The position numbers and the translations under genes were made by a program. From positions 1-64,000 of the forward strand of contig NZ_AP014568.1 in NCBI RefSeq assembly GCF_000828895.1: DNA of 64,000 nt. The letters are read 5' to 3'. Positions 61,923 through 64,000 of this stretch are shown here, piece after piece. How positions within the stretch are numbered: position 1 is the stretch's first letter; each line of letters opens with the position of its first letter. Under the pieces are notes generated by a model that searched no databases, was not told the DNA's origin, and saw only the letters and a list, made by a program, of their open reading frames with translations. The DNA is from Serpentinimonas raichei (lineage in GTDB: Bacteria > Pseudomonadota > Gammaproteobacteria > Burkholderiales > Burkholderiaceae_C).

Positions 61923-63293
61923 CTCGGCACCGCGACGCCAGTAGTACCAGTAGTTCAGCGCGATACCGACGGCGTACAGGCCGGCAAAGAACCACAGCGC
62001 TGCGTTGGGGCTGCCGGTTATTGCGAACGAGTGGCCGAAGATGATCGGCACGAAAAATCCCAGCAGCAGCACCGACGCTGCGGCTGCGAAGCCCAACACC
62101 GGGCCACCTTGTTTGGGGTCAAAGCTCATGACGATCTGCTTGAACACGCTGGCGTTGCCGATACCCGCGCCAAGGAAAATGCCAAGCAGCAAGATGAAAA
62201 ACAGCGTGAACTGATCACCCGAGGTCGGTGCGGTCAGGAAGGTAAGCCCAATGGCCGAGCTGCCCATCATCAGGAACACCAGCATCGTCATGTTTGATCC
62301 GCCCAACTTGTCGGACAGGACGCCGCCGATCGACCGGGCCAGTGCGCCCACCAGCGGGCCGATCCAGGCATAGGCCAGCGGGTCGGGGGCGTTGGGCAGT
62401 TGGCCGAATACCTCACTGATCAGCAACGGGGTCGAGGCAGCAAAGCCGGAGAAGGTGCCGAACGTGAAGGTGTAGAGGAGGGTCTGAATCCAGGTGTGTT
62501 TGAGCTTGACGATTTGGAACTGTTCCACGAAGGAGCCGCGCAAGGGGTGGTTCTTCATGCCAAAGAGCACCAGCACGGCTGTAATCAGCGTCGGGATCAG
62601 CCAGATATAGACTGCGTTTTGCGGGTACATCTGGATTTCGCGCACGGCTGCTTGGGTGTGCGGGTCGGTAACCTTAAAGACCAGCGCGTCGCCAGCAATC
62701 GCGCCGAATAGGCCGACGCTGACGGCCATGGGCACGAGGAACTGTGCGGTCGATACCCCCAAGTTGCCAAAGCCGACGGTGAAGCCCAGCGCGGTGCCGC
62801 CGATGCGCTTGGGGAACCACAGGCTGATGTTGGCCGCAGTGGACGACATCTGCCCGCCTGCGCACAAGCCGGCGACGCCGGACCAGAACAGCAGCGTCGC
62901 GAACGACGTGGTCGGATCCTGCACCGCATGACCGATGCCAAAGATCGGGATCAGCAGCGCCAGCGTGAAGATGAAGGTGGTCCACATGCCTCCGATCTTG
63001 AGCACCAGGAAGGTGTGCGGGAAGCGCGCCAGCGCACCCATCAGCAGCGCCATCGCTGGCAGCCAGAAGCGCTGGTCGACGGTGAGTTCAAAACCCAAGC
63101 CCGGCAGACGCACCACCAGCGCGCTCCAAGTAAACCAGACTGCGAAAGCCAAGTGCAACGCAAGAGCGGCGATGATCAGGGTGCGGATCGCTTGCCACTT
63201 GTGGCAGGCCCAAAAAACGGGGTCTTCAGGCCGCCACTCGGCGACGTCGGTCCATGCAGTCGGCTTCTGCGGGGCACCGGGTCGGTGGTTCAT
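61911..63293 (-). CDS. NarK-type MFS nitrate/nitrite transporter
   Basis: 460-residue, twelve-helix major facilitator. Both nitrate-signature motifs are visible, GFGNLGVSTAQF and GAGIGNASVFKQI, as are the substrate arginines in RFPHTFLVLKIG and RSIGGVLSDKLG. The ATG at 63293 has an AGGAG site. Downstream of fdsD on the same strand by 171 bases with a large hairpin between; no nitrate reductase is in view, so a role in formate-nitrate exchange or nitrite export is open. Confidence 0.85.
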   Translation of the reverse strand: MNHRPGAPQKPTAWTDVAEWRPEDPVFWACHKWQAIRTLIIAALALHLAFAVWFTWSALVVRLPGLGFELTVDQRFWLPAMALLMGALARFPHTFLVLKIGGMWTTFIFTLALLIPIFGIGHAVQDPTTSFATLLFWSGVAGLCAGGQMSSTAANISLWFPKRIGGTALGFTVGFGNLGVSTAQFLVPMAVSVGLFGAIAGDALVFKVTDPHTQAAVREIQMYPQNAVYIWLIPTLITAVLVLFGMKNHPLRGSFVEQFQIVKLKHTWIQTLLYTFTFGTFSGFAASTPLLISEVFGQLPNAPDPLAYAWIGPLVGALARSIGGVLSDKLGGSNMTMLVFLMMGSSAIGLTFLTAPTSGDQFTLFFILLLGIFLGAGIGNASVFKQIVMSFDPKQGGPVLGFAAAASVLLLGFFVPIIFGHSFAITGSPNAALWFFAGLYAVGIALNYWYYWRRGAEKPC

Positions 63294-63399
63294 GCACTCT
63301 CCTGCTTGGTCTCGGGCTGGGTGCAGAGCCTGCGCATCCGCTTGCTGGCCACATGCTGCCGTGGGCGCTGCGGCTGCTGCGCTGGTATGGGCGTCCGCG

Positions 63400-63439
63400 C
63401 TTGGACGGGCGGCCGGGTTGAGCGGCCGTCCCATCCAAG
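63400..63439 (-). repeat. Large hairpin between fdsD and the NarK-type gene
   Basis: CTTGGA (63400-63405) pairs with TCCAAG (63434-63439), CGGG with CCCA (one wobble) and CGGCCG (63410-63415) with CGGCCG (63423-63428), giving a 16-pair stem with a single bulge and a seven-base loop. No T tract follows in either direction. It begins 26 bases after the fdsD stop. Confidence 0.7.
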
Positions 63440-63464
63440 CCCAAACGCCTTCAGCCAGAGGGCC

Positions 63465-63767
63465 TCAAGCCTTGGGCGGCCCGTAGTAGCTTTTTTTTGC
63501 CGCAGCCTCGTCTTGCAGCAGGCGCGCGCCGGCCACCACTTGGGGCGCTAGGCCGTGGGCGCCGGCTTCGATGTGCGCCAGCAGCGCCGCGCGCATGCGC
63601 GGCTCCCAGTAGCTACGCAGGTGGTTGCGCACGCCCTCGGCGGCGCGCTCGGGCGGGTAGGGGGCAAAGAAATCGCCGATCTGCCCGGCCATGGTCAGCA
63701 GGCGCTCGAGCTCCATCACGGCCGGCTCGGCGCTGGGTGGGGCGTGGAGGTGCGCGGGGCTGCTCAT
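63465..63767 (-). CDS. fdsD: Formate dehydrogenase delta subunit
   Basis: 100-residue FdsD-family protein needed for assembly or activity of NAD-dependent molybdenum formate dehydrogenase. MAGQIGDFFAPYPPERAAEGVRNHL and SYWEPRMRAALLAHI are the family pattern. ATG overlaps the fdsA stop (ATGA), the expected end of an fdsGBACD operon whose other genes lie beyond the window. Confidence 0.9.
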   Translation of the reverse strand: MSSPAHLHAPPSAEPAVMELERLLTMAGQIGDFFAPYPPERAAEGVRNHLRSYWEPRMRAALLAHIEAGAHGLAPQVVAGARLLQDEAAAKKSYYGPPKA

Positions 63768-64000
63768 GCCAGCACCTCGCTGGCTTGGGTGCTGGCAGCG
63801 CTCACGCCCGCCGGCGCGGCGACGCGCAGCACCTCGACCGCCGTGACCTTGTACTCGGGGCAGTTGGTGGCCCAGTCGGAGCGGTCTGAGGTGAGCGCGT
63901 TGACGCGCGACTCGGCGTGGTGGAAGGTGGTATAGACCACGCCCGGGTTGACGCGCTGCGAATACACCGCCTTGAGCTGCGTGCTGCCAAAGCGGCTGCT
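63764..64000 (-). CDS. fdsA: Formate dehydrogenase alpha subunit, C-terminal end (partial)
   Basis: The last 78 residues of a molybdopterin oxidoreductase; the 5' part is outside the window. STQLKAVYSQRVNPGVVYTTFHHAESRVNALTSD belongs to the C-terminal molybdopterin-dinucleotide-binding domain and PEYKVTAVEV is the usual end. With the overlapping fdsD this is the catalytic alpha subunit of an NAD-linked formate dehydrogenase. Confidence 0.85.
   Translation of the reverse strand, partial: SSRFGSTQLKAVYSQRVNPGVVYTTFHHAESRVNALTSDRSDWATNCPEYKVTAVEVLRVAAPAGVSAASTQASEVLA

Overview
The window opens exactly at a dnaA start codon and runs dnaA-dnaN-gyrB, so it looks like base 1 of a circular chromosome linearised at the replication initiator. 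Coding sequence is GC-rich with strong G/C third-position bias. Gene orders such as recG-oxyR-ubiA, the lipA-lipB-DUF493 trio and the nine-gene atp operon are typical of Burkholderiales. Protein features (AtpI with a long polar N-terminus, PyrC, OxyR, HypT-like LysR) fit Comamonadaceae best. A SbtA-type bicarbonate permease, an Fds-type formate dehydrogenase running off the end and a B12-dependent ribonucleotide reductase suggest a carbon-limited chemolithotroph or formate user. A Serpentinimonas-like organism is an attractive guess but is inference only.

Layout: 1-5.4 kb replication genes; 5.4-10.2 kb LapD/LapG c-di-GMP adhesion control, divergent from a TolC-OmpA fusion; 10.2-12.2 kb lipoate synthesis; 12.4-19.9 kb F1Fo ATP synthase; 19.9-27.8 kb mixed housekeeping (YheT hydrolase, cytochrome c, orphan ParA, Ca/Na antiporter, RecG, OxyR, UbiA); 27.9-32.3 kb ProC and glycerol catabolism; 32.3-41.7 kb spc and alpha ribosomal operons with secY and rpoA, closed by an initiator tRNA and a strong terminator.

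From 52.7 kb down to 41.8 kb all genes are on the minus strand: a newly read aromatic leader peptide/attenuator, aroG, a methyltransferase, a cation antiporter, a YbdK ligase, a class V aminotransferase and then ubiU-ubiV-ubiT-DGC-ubiX-ubiD. This places chorismate entry and an oxygen-independent ubiquinone module in one array. 52.8-58 kb carries an Atm1-type ABC exporter overlapping a HypT-like regulator, pyrC (missing its carboxylated lysine motif) and sbtA. 58-64 kb has nrdJ, a nitronate monooxygenase-like gene, a NarK-type transporter, fdsD and the 3' end of fdsA.

The most notable observations are the aroG attenuator with a possibly leaderless leader peptide, the PyrC active-site replacement, a 47-bp pyrimidine pentamer repeat just upstream of atpE, a DGC-domain protein embedded in the ubiUVT cluster, and the initiator tRNA promoter buried in the end of rplQ. 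No CRISPR array, insertion sequence, integrase or rRNA was seen, and no stretch over 300 bases lacks a gene.
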